NCBI GenBank assembly: GCA_934662565.1 | Contig: CAKUKI010000001.1 | Span: 62,001 to 126,000, forward strand | DNA length: 64,000 nt | Source: an uncultured Elusimicrobiales bacterium | GTDB lineage: Bacteria > Elusimicrobiota > Elusimicrobia > Elusimicrobiales > Elusimicrobiaceae | Reading direction: 5' to 3' | Shown here: one piece after another, positions 7,851 to 16,922 of the stretch | Numbering within the stretch: position 1 is the stretch's first letter | Layout of the letters: each line of letters starts with the position of its first letter | The notes under the pieces: generated by a model | Seen by the model: only the letters and a program-made list of their open reading frames with translations | The model's database searches: none | Told to the model about the DNA's origin: nothing | Made by a program: the position numbers and the translations under genes

Positions 7851-9440
7851 ATGTCCATGAAAGACTTTTCTATTTTGCCCGCGTTTTTGCAAGATGCGTT
7901 AAAACGCTTGGGCATTACCACGCCTACGCCCATTCAGGCGCAGGCCATTGAGCCCGCCATGCAAGGGCACGACGTACTGGGCACGGCCCAGACGGGTACG
8001 GGCAAAACGTTTGCCTTTTTACTGCCTATTTTAAGCCGTATGGAAAAAGAAGACGGCGGCGCGGCGCTTATTTTGTCGCCCACGCGCGAACTGGCCCAAC
8101 AAACGTACGAAGCCTTGCACGAACTGGTAGGCAAAGACCCGCGTTTTACTTCCGCGCTGATTATCGGGGGCGATAACATTGACCGCCAATTTGTAAAGTT
8201 GGCCCGTCACCCGCGCTTTATTATTGCCACCCCCGGCCGCGTGATTGACCACATGAACCGCAAAACCATTGACCTTTCTAATGTGCGCTACTTTGTGTTG
8301 GACGAAACGGACCGCATGTTGGATATGGGCTTTCGCGACGATATCCAAACGATTGCGTATATCTTGCCGGAAGAAAACAAACAAACCCTGTTGTTTTCCG
8401 CCACCATGCCCAAAGAAATTACCGGTCTGGCGGCCCAGTATCTTAAAGAGCCGGTGCGCGTAAAAATCGGCTCCGTCACTTCTACGGTGGATTTAGTCAG
8501 CCAAGAAATTATTTGTATGGGCGTGCGTGAAAAACTGCCCCAATTAGTGCACGAATTAAACACCCGCAAAGGCTCTGTTTTAGTGTTTGTGCGCACCAAG
8601 CACGGGGCGGACCGTTTAGCCAAACAACTTAAAATGTACGGCATTAAAGCAAACGCCATTCATGGGGATTTGCGCCAAAACCGCCGCCAGCAAGTAATGG
8701 ATGCGTTTAGAAACGGCACGTTGCGCGTATTGGTAGCTACCGACGTAGCCGCCCGCGGAATTGACGTGCCGCATATCGGCCATGTGATTAATTATGATTT
8801 GCCCCAATGCCCGGAAGATTACATCCACCGCATTGGCCGCACCGGCCGCGCGGGCTCGGTGGGGTGTGCCGTTTCCTTTATAGCGGGGGACGAAGATAAA
8901 TGGCGGGAAATTAGCGAAGTCGCCCAATTTTCCACCCCGGTTAAACTGGTGGAAAAAACGAACGACCCGCTGCCGGAACCCAAATTTGTGCCGCAGGAAG
9001 AAGGCCGCTCCCGCCGCGGGCGCGCCAATACCTTGCGCCGCGGGGAAGCCACCCGCCGCGCGCGTGAATTGTTGGAATCGGGCGAGGTGGACTTGCCGCA
9101 AAATCCGGCTCCGGCCCGCGCGCCGCGTGTTATTTTGGCAACGGATAAGCTGGATGTTCCCGCCGCTCCGCGCCGTTTGAGCCGCAGAGAAGAGACCCAT
9201 AAACCGGCGCAGCGCCGCGCGCCCCACACAAAGCGCACCGCCCCGCAGCAGCCGCAAAAACAAGCGGGTGAAACACGCTTTGGCGGGCATAATGTGGCGC
9301 GGGTGGGGGCCAGCAAACGGGCACTCAACCGCCGCCGCGCACAAGAAAAACGCCAGCAAGCCGCGCCCAAAAAAGGCGGGCTGAAGAATTTTGTTAAAAA
9401 AGCCTTCAGCAAATTGTTTGGCCGCAAAAAAAAGAAATAA
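7851..9440 (+). CDS. DEAD-box RNA helicase (RhlE-like) with variant motif II DETD
   Basis: This 529-residue protein has all helicase motifs: Q motif (PTPIQAQAI), AQTGTGKT, PTRELAQQ, TPGR, motif II, SAT, and HRIGRTGRAG. Motif II reads DETD rather than DEAD, an unusual but DExD-compatible form. After the two RecA domains (about 1-375) comes a long basic, Arg/Ala/Pro-rich tail typical of RNA-binding extensions in RhlE and CsdA-type enzymes. It would unwind RNA in ribosome assembly or mRNA decay. The start at 7851 follows aagga, 15 bases after the ABC-F gene. Confidence 0.93.
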   Translation: MSMKDFSILPAFLQDALKRLGITTPTPIQAQAIEPAMQGHDVLGTAQTGTGKTFAFLLPILSRMEKEDGGAALILSPTRELAQQTYEALHELVGKDPRFTSALIIGGDNIDRQFVKLARHPRFIIATPGRVIDHMNRKTIDLSNVRYFVLDETDRMLDMGFRDDIQTIAYILPEENKQTLLFSATMPKEITGLAAQYLKEPVRVKIGSVTSTVDLVSQEIICMGVREKLPQLVHELNTRKGSVLVFVRTKHGADRLAKQLKMYGIKANAIHGDLRQNRRQQVMDAFRNGTLRVLVATDVAARGIDVPHIGHVINYDLPQCPEDYIHRIGRTGRAGSVGCAVSFIAGDEDKWREISEVAQFSTPVKLVEKTNDPLPEPKFVPQEEGRSRRGRANTLRRGEATRRARELLESGEVDLPQNPAPARAPRVILATDKLDVPAAPRRLSRREETHKPAQRRAPHTKRTAPQQPQKQAGETRFGGHNVARVGASKRALNRRRAQEKRQQAAPKKGGLKNFVKKAFSKLFGRKKKK

Positions 9441-9484
9441 GCCTTATGGGCGGAGTGCCTATAAAATAAAGGTTTTCGTGTTCA

Positions 9485-9523
9485 AGCGGGGGTTGGTATT
9501 TAGTACCACCCCCGCTGAATTTT
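9485..9523 (+). terminator. Probable terminator after helicase gene
   Basis: Arms agcgggggt (9485-9493) and acccccgct (9508-9516) pair and enclose a further ggta/tacc match. A short, interrupted T run (gaattttg) follows, so termination is likely but imperfect. Confidence 0.55.
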
Positions 9524-9602
9524 GTATGAAAAAATATGTAGCTGTGCTGTTTGCCCCTTGCTGTTTGTCGTTTGCCGTTAAATGCCCCCTTTTGAACCTG
9601 CT

Positions 9603-9692
9603 TATAAAACCTATTTTGAACGGAATATAAAGGCGTTTTATTTGTTCGACCGTAGGGAGTTGTAAAACGCCCGTATCAAAATAGGTTTTATA
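9603..9692 (-). repeat. Nested hairpin repeat H3, variant arms
   Basis: Outer 17-bp arms at 9603-9619 and 9676-9692 enclose inner arms ggcgtttta (9632-9640) and taaaacgcc (9663-9671). The loop contains the invariant cgaccgtagggagttg. Compared with copies at 44858, 56885 and 62194, several arm positions differ on both sides in a matching way. Confidence 0.85.
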
Positions 9693-9715
9693 GGTTCCTA
9701 GGGGGCTAGCTTTTT

Positions 9716-9755
9716 TGCTTACTTTTTTTGCAATGAAAAAAAGTAAGGTGGGTTT
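9716..9755 (-). repeat. Hairpin repeat H2 (gcaatg loop)
   Basis: A cttactttttt / aaaaaagtaag hairpin with a gcaatg loop is followed by a GC-rich ggggcggcgcccc palindrome. Similar elements occur near 4546, 44770, 57000 and 62130. It lies in the block between the helicase and nadB genes, together with H3 and H1 units. Confidence 0.7.
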
Positions 9756-9835
9756 GGGGCGGCGCCCCAAGAATTTCCACTCTAGCCCAAAGGGGGTGCA
9801 AAAGGGCGTAAATTTGGAAAATAGTATGCCCATTA

Positions 9836-10379
9836 AATGCGAACAGAAAGCAAAATGTTATTTTGCTTTCTGCGCATTAAAATCGCTACATACCACCAGC
9901 CGTGGCCTTTCTTCCTTGGCGTTGCCGTGGCGCGCTAGTACAAGAGTTATTGTTCGCAGGCTGTTTTTTCAGATTTGCGCCGTATGGGCGGGCCTTAGTT
10001 TGGGCGCAGTGTGGCTGAATGCCACTCTAGCCCAAAGGGAACGACCAGACGGCCAAATGTGGAAAAATGTTGCCAGTCAAACGCAAACAAGGGGAAAAAT
10101 GTTATTTTTCCCCTTGTGCGTTAATTTCTAAACTTACCACCAGCCGTGGCCTTTCTTCCTTGGCGTTGCCGTGGCGCGCTAGTACAAGAGTTATTGTTCG
10201 CAGGCTGTTTTTTCAGATTTGCGCCGTATGGGCGGGCCTTAGTTTGGGCGCAGTGTGGCTGAATGCCACTCTAGCCCAAAGGGAACGACCAGACGGCCAA
10301 AGGTGGAAAAATGTTGCCCATCAAACGCAAACAAGGGGAAAAATGTTATTTTTCCCCTTGTGCGTTAATCTCTAAACTT
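9836..10379 (-). repeat. Tandem H1 structured repeat array (two full 244-bp units plus one partial)
   Basis: Full units lie at 9892-10135 and 10136-10379, nearly identical, and a third hairpin with different arms lies at about 9838-9880. Read on the minus strand the array begins at the stop codon of nadB, with the same ctggtggtaag start seen after genes elsewhere. Open frames on the plus strand here (with a recurring RLFFQICAVW string) are by-products of the repeat and I do not call them genes. Confidence 0.9.
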
Positions 10380-10390
10380 ACCACCAGTTG

Positions 10391-11938
10391 TTATTTATCT
10401 ATGATGTAGTGGCACCCGCGTGACTGCTCATCCTTTATCGCCGCATACGTTATCAACAGCGCCGTCTGCGTGCCGTTGCGTAAGTCCAGCAATTCTTGGC
10501 ACAGCGCGTTGCCTTTGTAAAAGGCGTCAATTTCGTTATGCAGGTGGCGCAGAATTTTTTCCGCCCGATTGAGCCGCGTGTGGCTGCGTACTAAACCCAC
10601 ATAGTTCCACATGGTGTTTTTAAGGGTGTCTAAATCCTGTTTAACTAAGTTAATGTCCGGCTTTTCGGACGGAATCACCCATTCTTTAGGCGCGGGGATG
10701 TGAAAATCGTTTTGCGCAATATCTTGTGCGTCCGCTTCGGCGCATAAATAACCCATGGCTACCGCCTCTAATAACGAGGTACTGGCCAGACGGTTCGCCC
10801 CGTGGTAGCCGGTGCAGGCCGTTTCCCCAATGGCGTTTAGGTTTACAATGTTCGTGCGCCCTTGCGGGGTGGCATAAATCCCGCCGCAAAAATAGTGCGC
10901 GGCAGGCACCACGGGAATAGGTTGTTTCGTCAGGTCTATGCCGGATTCCAAACATTTTTTATAAATGGCCGGAAAGCGGTTTTTGGTGAATTCCGCCGGC
11001 TCGTGGGTAATATCCAAATACACGCAGTTGTGCGAGGTTTCCAAGCGTTCCTGCTCTATGGCGCGGGCGACGATATCGCGCGGGGCCAAATCTTTTAAGG
11101 CGTGGTAGCGGGGCATAAAGGCTTCCCCACGGCAGTTGCGCAAAATGGCGCCTTCGCCGCGCAGTGCCTCGGAAATTAAAAAGTTTTTGCCTTTGGCAAA
11201 TACGGTGGGGTGGAATTGCACAAATTCCATATTCATAACCCGCGCCCCCACGCGGTAGGCCATAGCAATCCCATGGCCGTAGGCGTGCTGGAAATTGGTG
11301 GTGTGGCGGTACACTTGCCCCACGCCGCCTGTAGCTAAAACGGTCTTTTTGGCGGTAATGGCAAACACTTCGCCGGAGGTATTATCCAGTACATACGCGC
11401 CAAATACGGTAAGCGGATAGTAGCGGTCCAAAATGTTGGTGGAGGAGTGGGATAAAGTCAACAAATCTATGGCCGAGGTATCGGGCATAACGGTAATGGC
11501 CGGATTATGCAAAACGGCCTTTTGTATGGCGGATAATAAGGCGTGTCCGGTGGTATCTTTGGAATAAATAATACGGTTTTTGCGGTGGGCGCCCTCGCGC
11601 GTGAAACGCAAGGCCCCTTTTTCGTCGCGGTCAAACTGGGCGGGGGCTTCTTTTAAGAAGATTTCCTCAATGGCTTTGCACCCCGCTTGCGAAAGCGTGC
11701 GCACGGCCTCGTCATTACACAAATGCGCCGTAGCCAGTTGCACATCTTCCAGCAAATCCTGCATCACTAAATGCGGTTCATACACAATGCCGCCTTGGGC
11801 TAAATCACTATTAGCCTCTTCCAGTGGGCCACAGCTTAGCAAAATGGTTTTAAGGCCTTTTTTGGCGGCCTCGTGCGCATAAACACAGCCGGCAATTCCG
11901 GCCCCGATAACCAGACAATCCGTATGTAGTATTTTCAT
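10391..11938 (-). CDS. nadB: L-aspartate oxidase
   Basis: This 515-residue flavoenzyme oxidises L-aspartate to iminoaspartate, the first step of NAD synthesis from aspartate. The N-terminal FAD-binding GAGIAG motif lies at about 12-17, followed by the SDLAQGG segment. The FAD/active-site region MEFVQFHPT and the C-terminal helical domain with SLLEA and GLVRS segments are typical of NadB. I chose ATG 11938; the longer upstream frame has no ribosome site. nadA and nadC are not next to it. Fumarate reductase flavoproteins are the main alternative, but length and motifs favour NadB. Confidence 0.9.
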   Translation of the reverse strand: MKILHTDCLVIGAGIAGCVYAHEAAKKGLKTILLSCGPLEEANSDLAQGGIVYEPHLVMQDLLEDVQLATAHLCNDEAVRTLSQAGCKAIEEIFLKEAPAQFDRDEKGALRFTREGAHRKNRIIYSKDTTGHALLSAIQKAVLHNPAITVMPDTSAIDLLTLSHSSTNILDRYYPLTVFGAYVLDNTSGEVFAITAKKTVLATGGVGQVYRHTTNFQHAYGHGIAMAYRVGARVMNMEFVQFHPTVFAKGKNFLISEALRGEGAILRNCRGEAFMPRYHALKDLAPRDIVARAIEQERLETSHNCVYLDITHEPAEFTKNRFPAIYKKCLESGIDLTKQPIPVVPAAHYFCGGIYATPQGRTNIVNLNAIGETACTGYHGANRLASTSLLEAVAMGYLCAEADAQDIAQNDFHIPAPKEWVIPSEKPDINLVKQDLDTLKNTMWNYVGLVRSHTRLNRAEKILRHLHNEIDAFYKGNALCQELLDLRNGTQTALLITYAAIKDEQSRGCHYIIDK

Positions 11939-12095
11939 ATATATATTATAGAAAATCCCGCCCCCAAGCGGACAGTAAAACCCCGCCAAGTGGGTAGTTT
12001 TGCACTTGCAACAAACTACTGGAACGCGGTTTTTGATATTTGATAAAATATATTTACACTGCTTAACGGCGGTGTTTTTTATCGGAAGAAAAAAT

Positions 12096-13466
12096 ATGTC
12101 TGCACCAATTGCCAAAAATCCGTTTAAGGATAAAGCTTTATCTAAATTATTAATTAAATTTTCCGCCCCTGCCGTAGCCGGAATGTTTGTAAACGCGCTT
12201 TATAACATTATTTCCCGCGTGTTGCTTGGGCGCACGCTGGGGGCGTTAGGAATTGCCGGCATCAGCATTTTGTTCCCGCTGGGACTTGTTTTTGTGGGGT
12301 TCAGTGCCCTGATAGGGGTAGGAGCTAATGCGTTGTTTTCCATTCGCTTGGGGGAACAGAACGAGGCCGAGGCCCAACGCATTTTATGCAACGCTTTTGT
12401 GCTGCTGGCCTTAATTTCCGGCGCGCTTACACTGGGCACTTATGTATTTTTGGACCCCATTTTAGGTTTTTTGGGGGCCGATAGCGCCGTATTACCGTAT
12501 GCGCGGGAATACACGCAAACCGTTATGCCGGGGTATTTTTTATTTGCTATCGGGCTGGGGATGAACAACTTTATCCGTTCTTCCGGCCACCCCAAAACGG
12601 CCATGGGTACGCAGTTAATCGGCGCGGCGGTAAATATCGTATTGGGGCCGTTGTTTATTTTTGGCTTTGGCTGGGGGATGAAAGGCGCCGCACTGGCAAC
12701 CGTGTGCGGGCAGGTGATTTCCTTTTTATGGATTTTACTGTTTTTTGTAGGCAAGCGGAGCAGTTATAAACTGCATTGGCGGTATTTTGGATTAAAATGG
12801 CATATTTTTTGGGAAAGCGTTTGTATCGGGTTTTCCCAGTTTTCGTTTCAGATGGCGTCTTCGGTATTAAATATTATTTTGAACCACGCGCTACTGCGCT
12901 ATGGCGGGAATGTGGCTATTTCGGCCATTGGGATTGCCATTAGCGTAAATACCATTATTTTAATGCCGCTGATTGGGCTATCGCAAGGGGCGCAGCCGTT
13001 AATTGGCTACAACCACGGTGCGCGTAAATATACAACGGCTATCCAAACGCTCAAAATGGCTATCCGCTGGGGCACGGTTATTACTACGGCGGGGTTTGTG
13101 CTGATTGAACTTTTTGCCCGACCGGTAGTAGCCGTATTTAATAGTACGGACCAAGAACTTATTTCCATGGCTGCTTATGCGGTGCGGGTGCTGAATTTAC
13201 TGCTGCCGCTGGTGGCGTTCCAAATCCTTACTACCAGCTTTTTCCAAGCCATTAACAAACCCTTAAAAGCGGCTTTTTTGAGCCTTTCCAGACAAGTGCT
13301 GCTGGTAATACCGCTGGTGCTGATTTTGCCGTTGTTTTTGGGTCTAAACGGCGTGTTTTTCTCCCCGCCGATTGCGGATGCTATTTCCATTGTGCTGGCG
13401 TTTGTGTTGCTTAAACGCCATTTTGAAAAATACCGCCAAAACTTCTTCTTTTCTAAAAAACATTAA
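12096..13466 (+). CDS. MATE family efflux transporter
   Basis: This 456-residue integral membrane protein has about 12 hydrophobic helices and the duplicated MATE pattern, with a PLGLVFVGFSALIGVGANAL region in the first half and GLSQGAQPLIGYNHGA in the second. Such proteins export cationic compounds using Na+ or H+ gradients. ATG 12096 follows cggaagaa. It is convergent with the SPFH gene and shares a bidirectional terminator with it. Confidence 0.92.
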   Translation: MSAPIAKNPFKDKALSKLLIKFSAPAVAGMFVNALYNIISRVLLGRTLGALGIAGISILFPLGLVFVGFSALIGVGANALFSIRLGEQNEAEAQRILCNAFVLLALISGALTLGTYVFLDPILGFLGADSAVLPYAREYTQTVMPGYFLFAIGLGMNNFIRSSGHPKTAMGTQLIGAAVNIVLGPLFIFGFGWGMKGAALATVCGQVISFLWILLFFVGKRSSYKLHWRYFGLKWHIFWESVCIGFSQFSFQMASSVLNIILNHALLRYGGNVAISAIGIAISVNTIILMPLIGLSQGAQPLIGYNHGARKYTTAIQTLKMAIRWGTVITTAGFVLIELFARPVVAVFNSTDQELISMAAYAVRVLNLLLPLVAFQILTTSFFQAINKPLKAAFLSLSRQVLLVIPLVLILPLFLGLNGVFFSPPIADAISIVLAFVLLKRHFEKYRQNFFFSKKH

Positions 13467-13480
13467 GGCGATAACATATA

Positions 13481-13513
13481 AAAAAGGCCCTGTGTTAAAC
13501 ACAGGGCCCTTTT
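13481..13513. terminator. Bidirectional terminator between MATE and SPFH genes
   Basis: Stem ggccctgtg pairs with cacagggcc around a ttaaa loop, with adenines on the left and thymines on the right, so it can work on both strands for the two convergent genes. Confidence 0.85.
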
Positions 13514-13529
13514 GCGTTTGTTCAAACTG

Positions 13530-14540
13530 TTATTTGGTGGGGGTGGGGGCTCCGCCGGTTAAGTCTTTAATGGCGGCCACGGCACCCAGTACATTGGAGG
13601 CTTCATACGGCATATAAATAACTTTGTTATCTTTGCCGTCGGTCATTTTGCTCAGGGCTTCAATGTATTTAATGGAAATCATATAGCTGGCCGGATTGGA
13701 AGACTGCGCCACCGTGCCCGCTATGATTTTTACGGATTCCGCTTCGGCGGTGGCTACTTTAATTTTGGCTTCGGCCACCCCTTCCGCTTGCAGAATAGCG
13801 GCTTGTTTCAACCCTTCCGCTTTTTTAATTTCGGATTCGCGCACCGCTTCCGCTTTCAAAATTTGGGCCGTTTTGGTACCTTCGGCTTCCGTCACCATAG
13901 CGCGGCGGTCGCGTTCGGCCTTCATCTGTTTTTCCATCGCTTCGCGGATGGCGGCGGGGGGGATAATATCCTGCAATTCCACGCGGTTTACTTTTACGCC
14001 CCATTTGTTGCTGGCGTCATCCAAAATAACCTGCAATTTGCCGTTGATGATTTCGCGCGAAGTTAAGGTTTGGTCCAAGTCCATTTCACCAATGATGTTT
14101 CTTAACGTGGTTTGCGTTAATTTTTCAATGGCGGTGGGCAAGGATTCCACCTGATACGCCGCTTTCAGCGGGTCCGTGATTTGGAAATACAACAGCGCGT
14201 TGATTTCTATGCCTACGTTATCTTTGGTAATAACGCTTTGGCGCGGGAAGTCGTACACGGTTTCGCGCATATCAATTGTATCGCGCAGTTCCATAAACGG
14301 TACGGAGCGCGTGCGGCCGGTGCTATCCATATATTCACGGCTGTTGCGCCATTCCATTAAGTGCGGTTTATCCATAATGGGGATAATCCAGTTAATACCC
14401 GGGTTTAAGACTTCCAAGTATTTACCAAAGCGCTCAATAATCATTACTTGCGCTTGTTTTACTAAAATAATGCCTTTGGCAATAATCACAATAACAAAAA
14501 ATGCAAGTACCGCCAAAAATGTAATGCCTAACCCTTCCAT
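13530..14540 (-). CDS. SPFH/band 7 membrane protein (QmcA/paraslipin-like)
   Basis: This 336-residue protein has one N-terminal membrane helix (about 5-25), an SPFH domain (about 25-190, with the VQAQV...ERFGKY start and NPGINWIIPI) and an Ala/Glu/Lys-rich coiled coil (about 195-270). Such proteins form membrane microdomain scaffolds. It follows an NfeD gene, the classic partner; the two are expected to act together. It starts at ATG 14540 after ggag. Confidence 0.9.
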   Translation of the reverse strand: MEGLGITFLAVLAFFVIVIIAKGIILVKQAQVMIIERFGKYLEVLNPGINWIIPIMDKPHLMEWRNSREYMDSTGRTRSVPFMELRDTIDMRETVYDFPRQSVITKDNVGIEINALLYFQITDPLKAAYQVESLPTAIEKLTQTTLRNIIGEMDLDQTLTSREIINGKLQVILDDASNKWGVKVNRVELQDIIPPAAIREAMEKQMKAERDRRAMVTEAEGTKTAQILKAEAVRESEIKKAEGLKQAAILQAEGVAEAKIKVATAEAESVKIIAGTVAQSSNPASYMISIKYIEALSKMTDGKDNKVIYMPYEASNVLGAVAAIKDLTGGAPTPTK

Positions 14541-14593
14541 GGTGTTCTCCTTATATTAAATTACGCCTGACGGCGCTTACGGCTTTTTACAAA

Positions 14594-15019
14594 TTATTTG
14601 GGGCGTACGGTTAAGGTGACCCCGTCCAATTTTTCTACCACGCACACCGTGCCGGCAGATAGGGGTTGTGCGGCGGTGGCTTTCCAGCTTTCTCCGCCCA
14701 CTTTTACGCGGCCTGAACCGTTTTGCGGGTCAATGTCCGTTTCCACCAGTGCTTCTTGGCCGATAACGGCTTCCGCAGGGGTTTGGATGTGTTTGGAGCG
14801 CCCGTACAAGTGTTTTAAGGCAAACGGGCGGATACCCGTCCACGCGCTGCCGGCTACCACAATAAATACGGCTACCTGCCACCAGATGTTGCCGCCCAGC
14901 CACGCCGTGAGCGAAGACCCCAGTAAACCAATCCCCACGCACGCGAGGGAAAATTCCATAGTAAACAACTCACCGATAAAGCAACTTACGGCCAGTATTA
15001 AGTAGATGTAGTAGGTCAC
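14594..15019 (-). CDS. NfeD-like membrane protein
   Basis: This 141-residue protein has N-terminal membrane helices (about 1-65) and a C-terminal OB-fold (about 80-141, including VGQEALVETDIDP and SGRVKVGGESWKA), the short NfeD form without the protease domain. It lies between a SirB1-like gene and the SPFH gene on the same strand, consistent with the usual NfeD/SPFH pairing. Confidence 0.88.
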   Translation of the reverse strand: MTYYIYLILAVSCFIGELFTMEFSLACVGIGLLGSSLTAWLGGNIWWQVAVFIVVAGSAWTGIRPFALKHLYGRSKHIQTPAEAVIGQEALVETDIDPQNGSGRVKVGGESWKATAAQPLSAGTVCVVEKLDGVTLTVRPK

Positions 15020-15032
15020 AGGAACACCTCCG

Positions 15033-15878
15033 TTAATTTTTGATAATTTCTAAATAATTGCGCAAATAAGTTAAGCGGCGTTCGTCGCGCAGTTTATTGA
15101 GCACATAAATCATATTGGCAATAAACCGGCGGATAATGGTACGGGAGGACAAGGGAGCAAAAAAATCTTCGTTCCATTTAATTTCGCGCGATAAAATATA
15201 ATCTTTACAATCCTGTACGGAAAGGATTTTGCCCTTATCCAGCGGGTCTATAAATAAATTTTGTTCCGTGGCGGGGGCTTGTAAATGTACTAAAATGCGT
15301 CCGGCCAAATCCACCAAATTACATTCTAACCCATAGCGCTGGGCGATGGTTTGGTATAAACACGCCATGCACAGGCTGGAGCCGCGGCGTTTAACCAAAA
15401 AACGGCCGAAGGAAATATCTTTAATATCCAAGTTGGCGGGTAAAACCACAAAGCGCAAACTGTTAAAAAAGTATTTGCTTAATACTTCGGCGGCGTGGGC
15501 TAAGTCGGTTGTGTTTAAGAGGGCGGCGCGCATTTGCTGGGCCAGATTATCCAAATTGTTGGTAATTTCCCCGCGGGTGGCGGCGGGCGAAACAAAGCGG
15601 GCCAAAATCCAAAGGCCTTCTTCCAAATCCGGATTAATTTTACCGGAAAATTCCGCCATTTGTTCGCCCAAATTTTCCCAGCAGATTTCTTCCAGCGTGT
15701 GGCGCACCTTGGAGGGGACGGACAGATTAAAAGTGCTGTCCAGCGCTTGTTGTACGCGGGCGGGGTTATCCTTTACGGCGGCGGCCAACTCCGGACGGAG
15801 CAGCTCCGTATATTCGTCCGATTCGGTTTCTATTAATTTAAGCAGTGCTTTTAATTGTTCCGGTCCCAGCGTTTTCAT
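15033..15878 (-). CDS. SirB1/transglutaminase-like core-2 family protein
   Basis: This 281-residue protein matches the transglutaminase-like core-2 (SirB1) family: an N-terminal helical part with W-x-L-A-R (about 90), the LPANLDIKDISFGRFL and KRRGSSLCMACLYQTIAQRYGL segments, where the usual pattern is RRGiPisLa, and later FIDPLDKG. It is normally a cytosolic protein of unknown enzymatic role. It probably heads the operon with nfeD and the SPFH gene (14-base gap). Confidence 0.78.
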   Translation of the reverse strand: MKTLGPEQLKALLKLIETESDEYTELLRPELAAAVKDNPARVQQALDSTFNLSVPSKVRHTLEEICWENLGEQMAEFSGKINPDLEEGLWILARFVSPAATRGEITNNLDNLAQQMRAALLNTTDLAHAAEVLSKYFFNSLRFVVLPANLDIKDISFGRFLVKRRGSSLCMACLYQTIAQRYGLECNLVDLAGRILVHLQAPATEQNLFIDPLDKGKILSVQDCKDYILSREIKWNEDFFAPLSSRTIIRRFIANMIYVLNKLRDERRLTYLRNYLEIIKN

Positions 15879-16052
15879 ATATAAAAGAATAGCAAATTTA
15901 GACGGAATATAGAAATAAATTTATGCGGTATTTTGAGGGCCGTTTCCGGCCGGGCAAAAGCGGCCGCAAAGCCGGGGTTTTGGGCAAACTTTTGCATAGG
16001 TTTAACGGATAAAAATGCGGTAAAAAATTCCCTGTAAATACCCTTAAAAACA

Positions 16053-16083
16053 TAAAACCCCCGGGGTAAACCGGGGGGTTTTC
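16053..16083 (-). terminator. Terminator of the OmpA lipoprotein gene
   Basis: A GC-rich inverted repeat (acccccgg/ccggggggt) is flanked by aaaa and tttt and lies just beyond the stop codon of the minus-strand gene. The stretch 15879-16052 contains no other feature I can recognise. Confidence 0.8.
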
Positions 16084-16102
16084 AAAATACTTGAAATAAA
16101 AA

Positions 16103-16738
16103 TTATTGCAAGTCTTTTTCGTTAGCGGTAATGGCTAATACTACGCGGCGGTTGGCAGCGCGGCCGGCGGCCGTTTTGTTGCTGGCAATCGGGTTAGAGG
16201 AGCCATAGCCCACATAAGTAATGCTTTTGGTTCTCAAGTTGCTGCCCAATAAGAAATCGTACACCGCTTTGGCGCGCGCTTTGGACAGTTTGTTGTTAAT
16301 GGCATCAGAACCGGTAGAATCGGTATACCCTTGTACCACAATGCGGTTTTTGGGGTATTTTTTAAGTACGCGGTTGAGGTCCGTAAGCGTTTGCATGGCA
16401 TCTGCGGACAGTTCACTGCTGCCGGTTTGGAACAAAATGTCGTTTTTCAAGAATACTTGAATGCCGTTATCGCCTTTTACCACTTCGGCAATGGCGGCTA
16501 ATTCTTTGGCTTGTTTGTCATAATAGTTGCCCAACAAGCCGCCCGCGGCCATACCGGCCAAAGCCCCGTAAACGGCACCTTGCCCGCTCTTACCGCCCGT
16601 GCTGTGGGAAATAATAGCACCCGCGGCCGCGCCCACGGCGGCACCGCCGGCAGCGCCCCAAGCCGTCCGCTTGCCCGGAGTGGTGCAGGCGGAAGCCAAC
16701 AGCGCGCAAATGCTGCAAATCAGAATGGTTTTCTTCAT
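16103..16738 (-). CDS. OmpA-family lipoprotein with glycine zipper
   Basis: This 211-residue protein has a lipobox (ASAC at about 14-17), then a glycine-zipper membrane-interacting region (GAAGGAAVGAAAGAII) and a C-terminal OmpA domain (about 95-205) with the peptidoglycan-binding pattern VQGYTDSTGSD...LSKARAKAV and N-R-R-V. It resembles YiaD-type outer-membrane lipoproteins. ATG 16738 follows ggagag. The next gene upstream on this strand encodes another OmpA-domain lipoprotein, but each has its own terminator. Confidence 0.9.
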   Translation of the reverse strand: MKKTILICSICALLASACTTPGKRTAWGAAGGAAVGAAAGAIISHSTGGKSGQGAVYGALAGMAAGGLLGNYYDKQAKELAAIAEVVKGDNGIQVFLKNDILFQTGSSELSADAMQTLTDLNRVLKKYPKNRIVVQGYTDSTGSDAINNKLSKARAKAVYDFLLGSNLRTKSITYVGYGSSNPIASNKTAAGRAANRRVVLAITANEKDLQ

Positions 16739-16876
16739 GAATAACTCTCCTTGTAAAATAAAACTACTGTTATATTTTACTTTATTTAATGCCCGCCGCA
16801 CAAAGGGAAAAAATGAAAAAAAGAAAATTTTTCTTACCGGAAAATTCCGCTTTATGGGGCGTTTTTAGACACAAAA

Positions 16877-16906
16877 AAACTGGGCCTATTAAAAAGCCCA
16901 GTTTTT
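16877..16906 (-). terminator. Terminator of the second OmpA-family gene
   Basis: aactgggc and gcccagtt pair, and read on the minus strand the stem is followed by seven thymines. Confidence 0.85.
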
Positions 16907-16922
16907 CAAAAACAGAAACGGC

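Noticed and set aside
8616..9427. Long minus-strand frames opposite the helicase C-terminus
   Set aside because: They lie antisense to the Arg/Ala-rich tail of a clear gene, where GC-rich codons give open antisense frames.
9715..10375. Overlapping plus-strand open frames encoding a repeated RLFFQICAVWAGLSLGAVW segment
   Set aside because: They arise because the 244-bp repeat has no stop in that frame. The arms of its hairpins run through them, there is no ribosome site, and similar frames appear only where the repeat occurs.
12000..12095. Longer MATE protein starting at 12000
   Set aside because: The extra residues do not look like a MATE N-terminus and the ribosome site fits ATG 12096.
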